Assembly: GCF_000006565.2 (NCBI RefSeq)
Contig: NC_031472.1
Coordinates: forward strand, 1,083,227 to 1,147,226
DNA: 64,000 nucleotides
Direction: 5' to 3'
Source of the DNA: Toxoplasma gondii ME49
Taxonomy: Eukaryota > Apicomplexa > Conoidasida > Eucoccidiorida > Sarcocystidae
Numbering within the stretch: the stretch's first letter is position 1; every line of letters starts with the position of its first letter. The notes beneath the pieces were generated by a model. The model was not told the origin of the DNA and ran no database searches. It saw only the letters and a list, made by a program, of their open reading frames with translations. The position numbers were made by a program, and so were the translations under genes. Positions 48,501 through 62,100 of the stretch are shown in pieces.

Positions 48501-51500
48501 TCACTCCTGCTCAAATGCAGCGGATCCCAAAAGGCCTGAACTGAAAAGTTCTCCTGAGTTGTACCCCTGGTGTTTGGCTCTTTCATACATCGCATACTCC
48601 CGTTTTTCGCCCAAAGCGACGGCCCCGTCACTCCACCGCTGAGAGATGACCACACGGGCCGAAGACCGGAAAGACGGCGCCTCGCGGAGAATGTGGCTGT
48701 AGCTGTCGGTCATATTCTCCTGGACCTGTTGGGCCGTTCCACCTCTGATATCCTCGTCTTCGTCGTCGGGAAGAACGCATGCAATCGCACCACACCTCAA
48801 CACCAGATCTCTCATTCTTTTGCCTCCTAGACACGACGACGCTCTCTCCGTGTGCGCGACGCCCGTAGCATCCGCAGACCCACCGGGTTCCCCATGCAGC
48901 CTTCCCGTTTCGAGATCGCAATTGGCTGCGTCGTGCGTGTCAGAAAAGAACGCGCACGAAACATGTGGTCGACGGCTCTCTCGCGAAGCGGCTCCGCGCC
49001 ACTCGCCTGCCGGCAGACACCGACATGCCTTTCCAGCGACGCTTCGTGATCGACTAGCACACGCGTTTAAATCGTCACGTTCCGCGTCGTCACAATCGCC
49101 GTCGACCGCCTCTCCCAGACCCGTGTTCAACATGGATTCCGCCTCGATGCCGCGAGCAGGTCCACATGGCAGCGTGTCTCTTCCAGGAGCTGAAGGGCAG
49201 TTGCCTGCTGCTTTGTGGTCTTCGAGCGAGACGTTTAGAGACTGCGACGGTAGGTCTTCGTGCCCCTGTCTCCTTCTGGGAGACAGAGGCCCCGAAACGC
49301 AACCCTGCGGGGCGGCATACGTCAAGACGCTTCTGTCGCCTCCCGTCCTGCCCTCGTTCTCTTCTTCCCACGCCGCCTGCTCGTCTCCCTTCGCCGTCTC
49401 CCTTCTCGCAGTATTTCGCGTCCCTCTCGAGCTCTCGTTTTGCGACGCCTCGGCGCCCCCTGCTGCCCCGTCCTCGCCTGAGAGGCGACACACAAACTGT
49501 CCTGGCGCGCAGCCTCCTGCAAACGGGCCCGTCTTCTTTATGGGGAGACAGGTGCCCTGCTTACCTTCTGCCTCTTCCGGGTCTCGCCTGGCACTCGAGC
49601 GGTGTCGCTCGAGTGCGGCGCCGACAGCAGAGGCGGGGAGCCGTCCGCCGTGGGAAAATGCCTGCAGCACGCGGGAACTTGATGAGCGGAAATGCGAGAG
49701 CGATTGTGTAGAGTGTGAAGCGGAGGCAGGTGAAATCTCTGCCGTCTGTGAATGAGCCGGCAACCGCGTGCGATAGGCGCCAGACCAAGATGACCCAGAA
49801 CCTCGGTTCCTGGCCCACGGAGTTGGCACGGCGACGAAGCAGCTCGAGAAGAGACGGAAGGCGCTGAAGCTGCCAGACGAGAAAAACCGAATTCTTCCTT
49901 TTGAAGATTCCCCGGCGGTGGAACCTCTCTGGGGCGGCGCTGCTGCCGACGGGAAACAAGAACACATCGTCTCCTCCTCCTGGTTCAGACAAAACACCTG
50001 GTTAACCTCGTCCTCGCCGCGTGGCTCCCCAGAGGAGAAAAAAACAGTTTCTGCACATGGGCACGCAGCCACGCCTTCTGCACAGTCTGGTGCCTCCGGC
50101 AAGGGAGACAGGAATGCACTGTTTCCCTCGACCCGTGGGCAGTACGAAGCGAAACGAGACGACGTTTCGGACTTGAAATGTACGAGGTAGTCGCCGTCGT
50201 GGTGGTTCTCGTCTGTGCGCCTTGGCGAAGGAACGACTCGGCGGCCGGGGCGAGAAGAGACTGGATAAATTCTCCTCTCTCCTTGGCCCTCCTCCTGTGG
50301 AGCCTCACATCTTTTGCCTCTCACACTTCCAGCGTCTCGTTCCACAGGAGGAAGAGCACGTTCTGACGAACACGCAACGCGTGCTGCAGGCAACGCAGTG
50401 GAAGGGCGGTTCTTGTGGATCTTTCCGTCTCTTTCTTTCTCTTCTCGTCCGTCCCTCTCTCTCTCTCCGTCGTCATCTGTCTCCGTGGCTGCTGTACAAT
50501 GCAGGGTCGTGTCTCCAGAGGGCCCTTCTGGCGTCCTGCCCGGGTTTTCCCCTGGCGTAGTCTGAAAAGCATGAGATTCAGGCAAGGCAGAAGACGAAGC
50601 CCGCGACGAGAGAGCCTGCATTGTCGGCGTCTCCTCACAAGCAACACTCTGGGTTCCTTCCGCGTTTGCGCGCTTCCCCTCGAAATCTGCTGGACGCCCC
50701 ATAACCGCAGTCGTCACCATGAGGCGCTGACCAGCGAAGGCTGAGACACACATAAAAAAAGGTGTGGAAAGAGACATGCACAAACACGCCAAATTGGGAG
50801 GGAAATCCGGGGGAGAAGCATACTGGCGAATGGCAGCGTACAGCAGGAGGCATGTAGATAGATTTATGCATCCGAACTCACAGAAACTCGACCGCACAGA
50901 GAATCACCCAGATATCCAGCCGAATATCCACACAGTGACGCAGAGAGGCACAAAGATGCACGGTAGCGTGGCAGCATTGAAACCAGAGACACAAAGGACG
51001 AGGTATTTGGAGACAGCTCTTCCCGGTAGCTCGTGTCGAAAAAGTCAGCGATGCGTAAAATTATCTCCCTTAGTGCGTCACTCCCCCTATCTTTTTGGAA
51101 AGTAACTCTGCACGCGAACATGTTAGGTGCGCTGCTTAGGCACATGTCAATCTTTGATCAGGTACATACAAAACGACCAAAATAGATTCATGGTCATAGA
51201 ATTCGAAGCCGCAGTTGTCATTGAGATAGCTGTACATGCGTGTTTCAAACGCCATGTACAATCTCTGGCTTGCCACATGTCTTGCCTCTGTGGTCAGAGA
51301 TTCTCCCTAGTCGACACCCGCTTGGGTGCCTCCTAAGGAGAAGCGAGCTAAAATGTTGGACACGTTGGTTTTCTGTTTTCTTTTTTTCCCGACATTCCCG
51401 CTGTATCTATCTTACCAGGCATTTCGCGGTCCCTCGGGGCGGACGCATGCTCCATGCCAAGACCAGGAGTGGATCCTGACGCTGGTTCGCTTGTGCTTTT

Positions 51501-54500
51501 CGCTGTAGGAAACCGACATGCTCATGGAAAGACATATGTGAACATATATATACATATATATACATGTACATATTTATCATATGCACCTATGTATCTAGGT
51601 GCTTGAAGACATGCGGCAGTATATCCATGTATTTCCAGAGAACGAGCAACCCTTACGTGTGTGTTTTTGCCGGTGCGCTTTTCGGCTCAGTTCGTACCCA
51701 AGTCCTTCGCTCGCTTCAACGTGAAACACGCTATCCTTCCCCGAAGTGTCGCTACAGCTGCCTTGTCTGCGTCTCGCGTTTCTTTGAAAGGTTCTCTCCT
51801 CTGGGTGGGTCGCGAGCTTGCGGTCTTACCCTCTTGAGGAGCCCGCCGTTCGATGCCCCTCGAGTCCGAGGCCGTGGGACGTTGCTGCGGAGTACGAGGG
51901 GACTCCACCTTATTTTCCGGGAAACCTGCATTTTTGCGCAAGTGACCTGTCGGTGGCCTCGTCCGCAACGTTTCCGTCGCGCCCGCTCTGTTTCGCGACT
52001 CGCCTTCCACGGGCGTCCTGGTTTCTCGCCTCTCTAGCCCATCCACTGGGTCGTCGTCCTCTTTCTTGCCTGAAGAGAGACCCAGGTCACGTTCTCCCCG
52101 TCCTCCCTTCTCGCGACCGCCGCCGCCAATCTGCCTCCTACGGTCGCCGCTCTTCCGCGCGTCTGCCTTCTGTCTGAGCTGTGCTGCGGCCTCTTTCTCG
52201 GCCTCGCTCTGTCGCTTCCTCGACAAACGCTGCAGCAATTTCTGGTCTGATCCCGCCTCTTGCGCAAGAGCGCCTGAGTCAGCTATGCCAGCGCCAGAAG
52301 GCATCGAGACGTCAGGAGGCGCCTCCGCTTCGGTGAGCGAGGTGGGGCAAGACGGCGCCGGAAATGAAGTGGTGAGAGCCTGCGCGGCGGTTTCCTCGGA
52401 ACCGTCGCTGGCGAGTTCGCCGCCTCTCGGGTCTCTCACCGCAGCACTGTCGGAGACAACGCCAGATGACGAGGCGCCCATAACCGAAGACACTGGCTTT
52501 TCAGCCTGTCCTCCTTCTTCACCCTTCGGCGAACGCTTGTTCGCGAAGGGCCGCTGACTCAGTGGCACGTCTAAGTCGGCACTCCCCGACGCATGCGCCG
52601 ACTCTTCCCGGGCTAACGGAGACGCTGAAAACGACACGCGGCCGCATCAAAGGAAACGCTCGCAACAAATCCGAAAAAAAAACGAGACATGCATCCAGAG
52701 GCTCCCACACACCACATGCCTCTGAACGCTGCGGGGCACAAATCTGCTGCTTCGCAAGCAATCACATATATACGCGCACATACATATACATGTAAATCCA
52801 TACATTCTGTATATTTTTGGTGTACGGCTAGCTTGTATAACATTAGATAGGTTTGCCCATACGTACGCGGGTGCATGCATTTCGTCCTGCTCTTCGTGAA
52901 TGAGTAGATGTATGTATACGGATAATGAGTTATCAAAATCGGGATGCCACTGGGGTAGAAATCTGTTCTGGTTAACAGCAAACCGTGCTTCTGAAGGGTC
53001 CGTTAAGTTCCTCACGGGTATCACGTGCAGAGTCGCCCGACAACTCGTTTAACGGGCTGGAGCTGCGACCCAGGTCGTCCTCCTCCAGAAAGCAGAGAAC
53101 GGGCATTCTGAAAAGACAGCACGATATAAGTGCAAGGCAAAGGAAGCCGGAAATGTGGCGCAGAACGAGTGGCAGTCTTCGATGTCGACATCGTAGGGTA
53201 CTCCAGTTATTCCATATGGGTTATGTTCTCGGTTTCATTTGAACAGAAGCCGAAGTGAGGTCTAACAAGCAGCGGAAACATCTGCTTCGCAATCAGAACA
53301 GCACGTGCGAGCCTACGGGTTCTACTTTGTTAGTAGGCCATACTTAAAATTGTTATTCTCGCAGCGATACGACCACTTGGACGGTTCGCATTACGAATGT
53401 GGCAAAAAGAAGACTTTCACGATTGCGAGTAAAAATTGGAAATAGGAGATATAAAGGATCCGAAACGGCAGCAGCTCCACAAATTTCCCACAGAGGACGC
53501 TCGTTGCCCTGCGATGGGTCCTTGGTTTCTGACTCAAGCCCCCAAAGCATGCACACGAGAATGATAAAGGATGCCCTGAAGTTAGAAATTTGAGACAGCG
53601 GCAACACCCAAAATCTGCTCTTGACTTCTAAAAACTTACATTGGACTGAAGTATCGGGCCCGCACCGGACGGCAGAAGACATCCGCCAGATTGCCCGCCA
53701 GACCCCTGCAAGGGTGCAGAAAACGAAACTCGAATCGCGCACATTCCAGACGCTTCCATGGCGCATGAAGCAGAACTTGCACAAAAGAAACAAATGGGCA
53801 GACCCCTTCTCCTATTTCACACTCTCATCTTACTCTTGCCTACCGCGGGTTTCCCCATCCTCAGTGGCACAACGAGCAGCCTCCAGTCTGTGTGCGCTGT
53901 GTCCTTTCACGAGACTTTTTTAGGCTTCCGCCTCCTTGAACAATCCATGTGTTTACTCTGGCGCGACAGATGTCAGATCTACCAGACTGAGAGTCTCCAT
54001 CATACGCAAAACACTTCTTCCCCGCTCTCGCGGCATACTGGGTACTACTGGAGGTATGGGCATTGTACTACACGGTGGACACTATGCTGCTGCACATTTC
54101 CGTTTTGGTTTGTCTCGCGAAGCGATGTCAGCGAGACTATCTGGATTTATCTTCTAGAGTTGACAGCTGTTCAAAGAGTTTTACTCGCTAAGGCAGTTGG
54201 GTTTCAAGGTGTGACTAACAGCTCGAAGACATGGCTGGTCTCTGGAGACTCCAACTCCTTGGCTTCTCGACAGAGAGGTTCCAACACCTTTGGGTGCAAG
54301 CACGGAGACAGCCGCACCTGTGCCAAGTCGTCGAAACATGGGAACTCTCTAGAGTTGTGTAGGCTTAACTACCCGCTAGTCTAGAGCCTGCTTCAACGCC
54401 TGAGAGGGTTCCATGCGCATCCGAGTTCCGCCTGTCACACGAGATTCATGCTTTCTACGATGCCACCCTCTGATCGTGCAGAACTGTTCTAGACAGACTT

Positions 54501-55509
54501 ACAAAGTCAAGACTTACTTGCTCCACGGATTGCCTTCGTAGAAGAAACTCTTTATCTGCTCGTAGGTGGTTTGATTTGTCGCGATCTGACAGGCGCATAT
54601 CCAGGGTTTTTAAAGCGACGTGAAGATAGCAGAAAGCTCTCCACAAGGGATGGTTCGAGAACAGATGAAATCCGGGAACCACAGAAAGCAAAAAAACGCA
54701 CGGCGGCGCCAGAAACGGGAATCCCTCAGTGAAGTAGCATTCCCGAAGCGCAAAAAGCACAACCGAGCGGCCGAGCTCTTTCAGTGAGGCGCATGCAGTT
54801 CACGACTCTCTGCACACTGTCGCACTTGCGGTCTGCACCAAAATCGCGAAGAGCCCGTAACAGCCCGGTCTGGTGCAGCGACGAGAGTCCTTTGACTCAG
54901 CGACGAACACCTAGGGAATTTCTTGTAAAGCGAGCTGCAGCGAAGGTGCGCTCGCAGCAGGCCCGTGCCCTGAGAGGCGCTAGAAAAGCTGTCCAAAAAG
55001 GAGTTCGCAGACAGGCACCTGCGCCATTCGACCCGCCTGTCAAACGTCCACTCCAAAAACTTCGTTTACCCCCATCAAAGCAATCTCTTGTTCGTGGTTT
55101 CAACTCACCAAGTAGCCGTGATACGCGAAGAGAGCGAGGACGAACCACGAGAGAACGAATGTGTACACGAGAAGCAGAACGGACTCCGTCGCCTTGCCCC
55201 AGAGCTGCTGGAAAACGTCGTCTGAGTTCAGACCGTCCGCCCGCAACCAGACGACCACGAATGCAACCTTCACTGCACTTGAGACCTGAAACCCAAGGCA
55301 AAACGAATCCACCCCGGAAATGGCGCGGGTTAGGACGCGTTCCACACAACGATGGACCTACTTCACTGGTCACCACAGTCAGACACACGCAAATGTCTGT
55401 GTCCGCGTCGATGCCAGTACCTGGGGACGTGTTGATTCGCGGATACGCCAAGCCTAAAAATCTAGCCTAATACACGTGAGCGTGCCGTGCGCCACCTACA
55501 AATGCACAT

Positions 55510-55548
<39 letters not shown>

Positions 55549-58500
55549 TGCATATGTAGCTATACGTGTATGTGTGGGGAGGGCCGCCAGAACCAAGAAC
55601 TTACGAAGGTGAAGACCGAAAGGAGGGAGCAGAATATGACAAAGAAGATGAAGGTCCTGCGAGCCACAAAAGTCACATGCACCACGTCACCAGTTTCCAG
55701 TTTCGAGGAGACTGTGTACACAGTTGGAACGCTTCTCGAAAAGCGAGAGAAGAAAGTCACCCAAAAACGATGGTCGTTTGTCTGTATGTCAACAATTTTA
55801 ATTTAGAACCGGTATCTGGGCCTCGAGCTTTGCGTCTGAATGTTAACTTCCTACAGAACGTGCGAGCGAAGAAATATAATAGATAACTACGTTCATCGAG
55901 ATCGAAAGAGTTTACTTCCAGCCTCACCTGTAATTTCGCAGGCCTATGCAGTTCCCGAGCCACGGACAGTGGTGGTCGAATCGCTCGACGCAATTATCAC
56001 ATATTGCGCAGTGAACGCTTCGAGGAGGACGATAGATGTTGCCTGGCGTACGGACACAAAAAAATCAAAAAGCTTTCTCTCGCCAGTAAAAGAGGTACCT
56101 TGCAGGTCGCCAAGAAAAACGACGGACCGGAAACGGGAACTCGACCCTTGAAGAAGACAAGAATGAGTAACAGCCGACTGGCGAAGTGATTCTGCCCCTA
56201 AATGAGCATTAGAAAAGTTTCTGCTCGAGTGACCACAATGAACAACACTTGCACACACCTGCTCCGAGGCTTAAGCGACTCGGCAAACCGAGTTTCGTGA
56301 ATCGCTAGGTTCTCACAGAAAGAGGAAATAACCGCCAACTCCTGCTCTAACCATAACAGGAATCCGATCCGAGTATTCCGCACAGACTAGCATTGAGAAG
56401 GAGACTAACTATGTTATTATCACTGTGTACAGCTTGCTTACAGAGGTTCGCTTCTCAGATACATGCCATGCACACAAGTGTGTGCGACAAGGACATCTGC
56501 CTCAAGTCGAAACAAAGCGTAGTACACACAAATCAAGAACCAGCTATGTCCACCTCGACTCACAAGTTGTGCAGAACTTGAGCCGAATGCAGTTGCCGTT
56601 GATCACCACGTCCTGGTACCTAGGCGGCTGGCGAGCGCGATACTGTCAGAAAACAATCGAAGGACAGGCACACTGCGAACGACAGAATGTGGACAAGCAG
56701 GAAACACAGAATCAAAACACAAAGAGTCGACGAAGGAAGAACGTTGACGCAGCGCCGCAACGAGCTGGACTACCGGTTGACATCTTGAAAGGTTTTTGTT
56801 ACCGTATCTAATTTCGGTTGTGTTAGCACGGATTCGAAGACACTCCCAAGATCTGAGTGTATCCCGGGCAAAAAGCCTTGTCTTTTATCGGTGTGTTGTG
56901 AATCTATGTTCACAACTTGTGTTCCTAATTTCGATGGCATCCGTATAAGCACTGAGTACGAAAGTGGTCTTTTTCACTGCAGTTCTGAACGGAAAGCAGA
57001 TCGTGAAAACTCGGAGCTGGGGCAGTACAAAGAGCGCTGGTGTACAGCAATCATAAACATTGTGGTTGTCTCGGTGGCAGCTCTCTCTCGCTGGTGATAT
57101 GAGTGACACATCTCATGCGTGTTGGTGCTTTGAGATCATGGGAAAGCATCAATGGAGAGGAACGCTTCCACGGCGCTTTTTGGTGGCTCACCGCTCCTGT
57201 TAGAGGGTCGAACGCGTTCATAGGACTCCGCTGCAAATGCCCGACACGTGGGAGGCACTTCCGAACACGCATGCAGTTAAAAAGGAAGCAAATCCACTAC
57301 AATTCACTCTGCGCCAGCCCGGACTTGTCAACGCGAGAAGCCGATTGGACGCATGCACCCGACGCCCATAAGCGAATCGACATGCTGTAGACCTGAGCTC
57401 CGTCAAGTCCGCAGCGCATGCAACTGCAGAGACACGCGAGGCGCCCCCACAACTATGTAGACGTGTATTCTCAGATGCTGTCGGATACGACTTAGCCATG
57501 GAGTCAAGGCATCGTCGCTCATGCCCCTACACCAGATCGTCACTTCTTCCTCTTGCTTCGCTGGTTGCCGCATGCAAGCCCGCTCAGGCCTTCAGCACCG
57601 AGCACACACTCCTTCAGTGTCGCGAATGCCCTTTCTGTTCCCCTTTCGTCCTTCTGGTCGGTCCGACGCCTGCCACATGTCCCTCCATGTACTTCATATG
57701 TGTCCGTTCATAAGAAGGATGTCCTCTCCCTCTCTTCGCCTCCACTCGCGAGAACGCCGCGAGATACGCGAACGAACGAACGGGGAGGAGACGCGAAAGG
57801 CAGGGGCCAGAGGAGACCTCTCGGCAGTGGGGAACAACAACAGGGGCACCAGAGGCAGACGTAGAACAAAACGCTGGAACAGAAAACCTCTCGACACCAC
57901 GTCACCTCTGGCATAGGACTTACATGCCGTGGCAGAATGCCTGGGTCGCTGCACGCGGTGACGCTGAAGAAGTAGACTGTCAAGAGAACGAGAAGGGCTT
58001 GCGTGAGCGGGACGCCGACTCCAAAGTGGGACGCAAACCACTGCACGAAGCCAGAACAAAGAGATCACAATCGGAGGCGGAAATGCGCACGAGTCCGCCA
58101 CGTTGCCAGTCGTCGATAGCTTCTGTAACTAGATATCGAACGCTAGTTAATACACAAGAAGCTTCAAAAGTATATGTAAACACTCAAGTGGCACCTGTAA
58201 CTATTTTAAGTGCAACAGCCATTCCAACTGAGATTCCAAAATGGTAAGGTGAACTTAGACTTGAGGCACACCGATAACGTGCAACGGGTTCAGATCCTCG
58301 ACGTCGTTATTTACCCGTATCCAAGATTTATTGCGTTAGTGTGTTTTCGAGAACACTCAGCATATCTACAAGCCTCTTCAGGAGATCCAAGAGTCCATCC
58401 CAAGGCACAAGAGCCGCGGCCAACGGCGTCCCGTTCCTCCTTAGCCTCTTCTCGTCGAAAACTGAGAAGGTGTGGACACTGCGTTTTCGCCAATTTCGCC

Positions 58501-59152
58501 GCATCTGCTTGCTATCCTTCCTTGATTAGGGCCTAGAAACTTCCGAACTAGAAACACAGAGAAAAACGGGAACTGAGAAGTGCAACCCTGTCTTGCTTCC
58601 GCGACGCAAAAACCGACAAGACAGCTCAGGGGCCAGGGACAGTCCGAAAGTGTGTCTGGCTTCCTTGAAACCATGAAGTCCCCCCAACAAAGGCTGGCCC
58701 GTACCGGAGAAGTCCATATCATGAAGACGACAGACGGAATGAGAATCATCGCCAATGAGACGAGCGCCGTGCGGCGATCCGGTCTGAAGGAACAGCGACA
58801 AAACCGCCGGCGCACAGAAAGTGCAACGTAAAGCCCACAGCGAACACCCGCCTGTGTGGTTCCTCTCAGACAATCGACAGGGAAGCGAGGAGAGTGCAAT
58901 ATCTGAGACGACGTCACTCGTTTCCTATTAGGTCTTTCGAAAATTCAACTGAACGCCGTGTTAGTACCGAGCATTTGCGAGAAGCCGGGACACACGGTCG
59001 ACTTCGAATACGCAAAGGCTTCGTCGAAGCAAGCAGGAAACCCCCCATTTCTGGCGAGCAAAGACTCACCCGGTGATACCACACCCGTTGCAGTACACAT
59101 AATTAGCCCCATAGGCTCGTGGGTGCTCTGGGTCCGCTAACGCAGGCTGCAT
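48501..59152 (-). CDS. DHHC-type protein S-palmitoyltransferase with about 1,000-residue C-terminal tail
   Basis: Thirteen exons, 5' to 3': 59152-59070, 58783-58705, 58040-57924, 57230-57192, 56627-56564, 56042-55928, 55656-55605, 55285-55109, 54585-54518, 53705-53640, 53107-53016, 52624-51830, 50740-48501. Every junction is in phase, giving 1,328 residues; an in-frame TGA lies upstream of the ATG. Order: NYVYCNGCG near the N-terminus; TM1 (about 33-51); TM2 (about 62-82); DPG (86-88); a canonical cysteine-rich domain (C125, C128, H138, C139, C142, C145) with D-H-H-C at 150-153; TM3 (about 168-196); TM4 (about 218-238); then TTYE (248-251), the family TTxE motif. Cys153 should carry the acyl intermediate that is transferred to substrate cysteines. 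The tail from about residue 318 on is Ser/Arg/Glu-rich, low complexity, without domains, and encoded by two large exons. The final exon alone encodes 746 residues. Membrane location is not evident from sequence. The active site is intact. Confidence 0.95.
55514..55546. repeat. (TA)n microsatellite in DHHC intron
   Basis: About 16 TA dinucleotides in the intron between the TM3 exon and the TM4 exon. Confidence 0.95.
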
Positions 59153-62100
59153 TATGTGGCCGCTTCATGTCATCTCCGATATCTAGAACACACGGGAAAC
59201 GCGGTGCAGACGAGAGGGACGACGGAGGAGAGGTAGACTTGCAAACGGCCAATCAGAGGAAAGGCCTAAACAGGAAAATGCCGAGCATGTAGTGGTCGCT
59301 GCTCAAGTTCTGTCAAACCGTTTCCCCTCATTCGAGGTGTATGTCCACCCCGAAAACCGTCGAACGACGGAGGCAGCGGAGTATGATCGTGGAGAGGAAG
59401 TCGCGCGTCTTCTTCGGGGAGACGAGCACGAAAGCAACACTTTTTCAGACGGAGGAGAACGATGGAATCCACCGTTTCGACGGCAAGAGATCTCTAAAAC
59501 CAGACGGTCTATTTTGTGGAGGCTGTCAGAATCAACTAGGGAGAAGGGAAAGTGTGAAACTCCGCCTGTACGAAAAAACTCCAAAACGAGCCTTCGTGAC
59601 TACTGAAGGGAAGAATGTGGCGCAGAAGGGCTTCGTTTGCGGCGGATTTCGGCACGCAGAGAGAAACAGAACTCCAAGAAGAAAAGACAAAGTCGGCGTT
59701 TCACACAGGAAGCCTTGATTCACGTCAGCTGCACGATCGACTTAAACAGCCGTCGTCGAACCTAAAAAGTCAGGGAGATCATAATAATGAGAAAGCAGAA
59801 AGGCAAACAACTTTTTGTCAAAGAGGGGAACAGTGGAGCACGCAAGCCGATGAGGACGTCGCAGATTAGTTTCTCCATGTTTAAAAACAGGCAGGAAAGA
59901 ACAGCGACGTCGCTCGTTTCCATCGACGCGATGCGGGAGTGCATCGTCTCACCAAGCGAAACCGTCGATTCAAGCATTTAAATTGAGCAGAATTCGCCAC
60001 TTCTATGCCACAAAAAAAGGGGCAAGAGCAAAACCACGAACGGCGTTCGTCTCGCTTGCGAGGAAATGACAGTCGATGGAGCAACTCCCGGGAAAAAGAG
60101 TGCTAGAATTTCCATAGCGGACACGTAGGACGGGAGAAATTCACGAGTTGTCGGGAGCATTTCGGTGAATGACGAAGAGAAAACCGAAACGCAGGTCACT
60201 TTGATCGAGAAGAACGGGTAAAACAAACGAAAACGGCAGCCCACGGCCCGCGCTGCAGATCGGCGTGTAGCCCTACTTCTCTACTCGTAAACTCGCATAT
60301 CTTGGCCAGCAAGAAAAACGTGCTCGACTACAGCGGACGAAGAATTGTTTTTCAGAAGCAAGGGAAGAGAGGCACGCGATCACAAAGGCGGAAGGTCGCG
60401 AAAAGGAGGTCATCACTTTCCCTCCTTCACCGCGTGTACCAGTTGGTACCGACTAACGCGACGAAAGGCACACCGTGTCTTGTGCGTCCGATTCTTCTTC
60501 CACGGAAATTCCCCGACCGCCTCGACTAAAGTCGCTCTTGCATGCGCGGCTTGTCAACTGGGGGAGAAAGGAGCTGCCGCTCTCTGCCTCTTCGTCTTCC
60601 TTTTTAAAACGTAGCCTTAAAAAGCAGGGTTTTTTGAAAGATCCTTCGCGAGTGTCTGTCTCCTGGAAGAGGAAACTTCTCTGTCGAATGTCAAGGGTGG
60701 GCCGGAACTAGGTGAAAAGTACAGGACTCGGAAAACCGATCCTTCGTCTTCGAAACTGCGAAGATGTGCCGCGGTCTTGATTTTTTAGAAGTTTGTTGAT
60801 CCGAAAGAGGCACAAAATAGGGTAAAACAGCTTCAGTCAGATGTTGACGGGTTCGTTTACAAGGGCTTGAAGAGAAGACGCTGCCACGTAGACATCTGCA
60901 AGACGCAATATCGACTGCACAACCGGCAACTCAAATTGCTGCCTGAACGAAACAATCGAGACAAGCCGCAAACGTGTCCAAAAAATTGCGCCTAAGTGGG
61001 CAGATAGGTAGGTTTGGAGCCATCAAAGAAGAAGGTTTCAATTCTACACCACAAGAAAGACAGATACACTACATCCTTCGATGCTTGTACAACAAGAGCA
61101 ACTTCATGCACGTATGCATTTGTGTATACATGTGTAAGTTTTTGTGTATACACAGATAGCCTGAGAGCTCGTCATCTTCGTAGAATGCCGAAACCTCTGC
61201 ATCTAGCCATAGGGGAGTGTACAGGCATTTGTGCTCCTCCAAGCATTTCGTGCGAGGGTTGCGGGAGCGACCTAGACGTTCCGCGGTTTCGCTGCCCCGT
61301 TGTCGTCCACCGAAGTTCCCTACCCACTTCCTCACAGTGCAGACCTCCGAAAAAGCTACAAGCTGTATGGCTGACTGCAGTAGTTCCATGTCAGACAGCT
61401 TCTGCGGAGTCGGGGGACTTCCAAACCGGTGGCTTCGTCACGTGGCACGAGGAACACATCGTCTCTTTTGTCCTGTCCTTTGTCCGGAAGCGTGATTGCG
61501 TTTGTGTCGTCGTACGAGTTAACTGCGTGCCTGCAAATACAAGCAGTAGCTGCAGTATTTCTTACTCGTTCGTCAACGTGCTACATCAGTGCACAAAAAT
61601 CGCAATGCGGGTTGTTCTATCTCACTCGGGCACCTCAATGCATGTATGTCCCCCCCCCCCTCCATTCGTTCTCCCCTAGAAAGTTTGTTTTTTCTAGTTC
61701 CGGTGATGTGCTGTTGACTCGGCAGTGCGTATGTATATCTGGCAGGGCTCAGGTCAATGCTATGCTGTGGTACTCCAGTGGAAGAACAGTAGTTCTTCGA
61801 ATACACACACTACGTGCGCTGAGTATAGTGTTCCATTCCACGTGGAAAGTTGAGGATCCTCCAGAGGTGGCAGCTTGGCTTAACCATCCGTTCAGGAGAT
61901 CCACTAAATGGTCACACGAGCAAAGTGGAGACTTTTGATGTTCACCAAGGCATCCGCTTATTTGGACCAGCAACTAATGAGGACGGACAGCGAACCCAAG
62001 ATCTGCCTCATGGCGTTCAAAGGGTGGCCTATCCGCTTTATAGTGCTGCAAAGTTGCTATGCATTCAATCGACAAGTGAACAAGATCTTGCTCTCTGATT

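Noticed and set aside
48820..49755. 311-codon plus-strand open frame and overlapping ones at 49166-49711 and 50222-50560
   Set aside because: They are antisense to the DHHC tail exon, which is continuous in frame with an unmistakable catalytic domain. They have no independent splice or motif support.
51818..52557. Plus-strand open frames of 119 and 163 codons
   Set aside because: They are shadows of the minus-strand exon 52624-51830, which is phase-linked to the DHHC gene.
61749..61973. Minus-strand frame with a protein-like segment (DHLVDLLNGWLSQ)
   Set aside because: The plus strand is equally open, and no convincing donor or partner exon was found on either strand.
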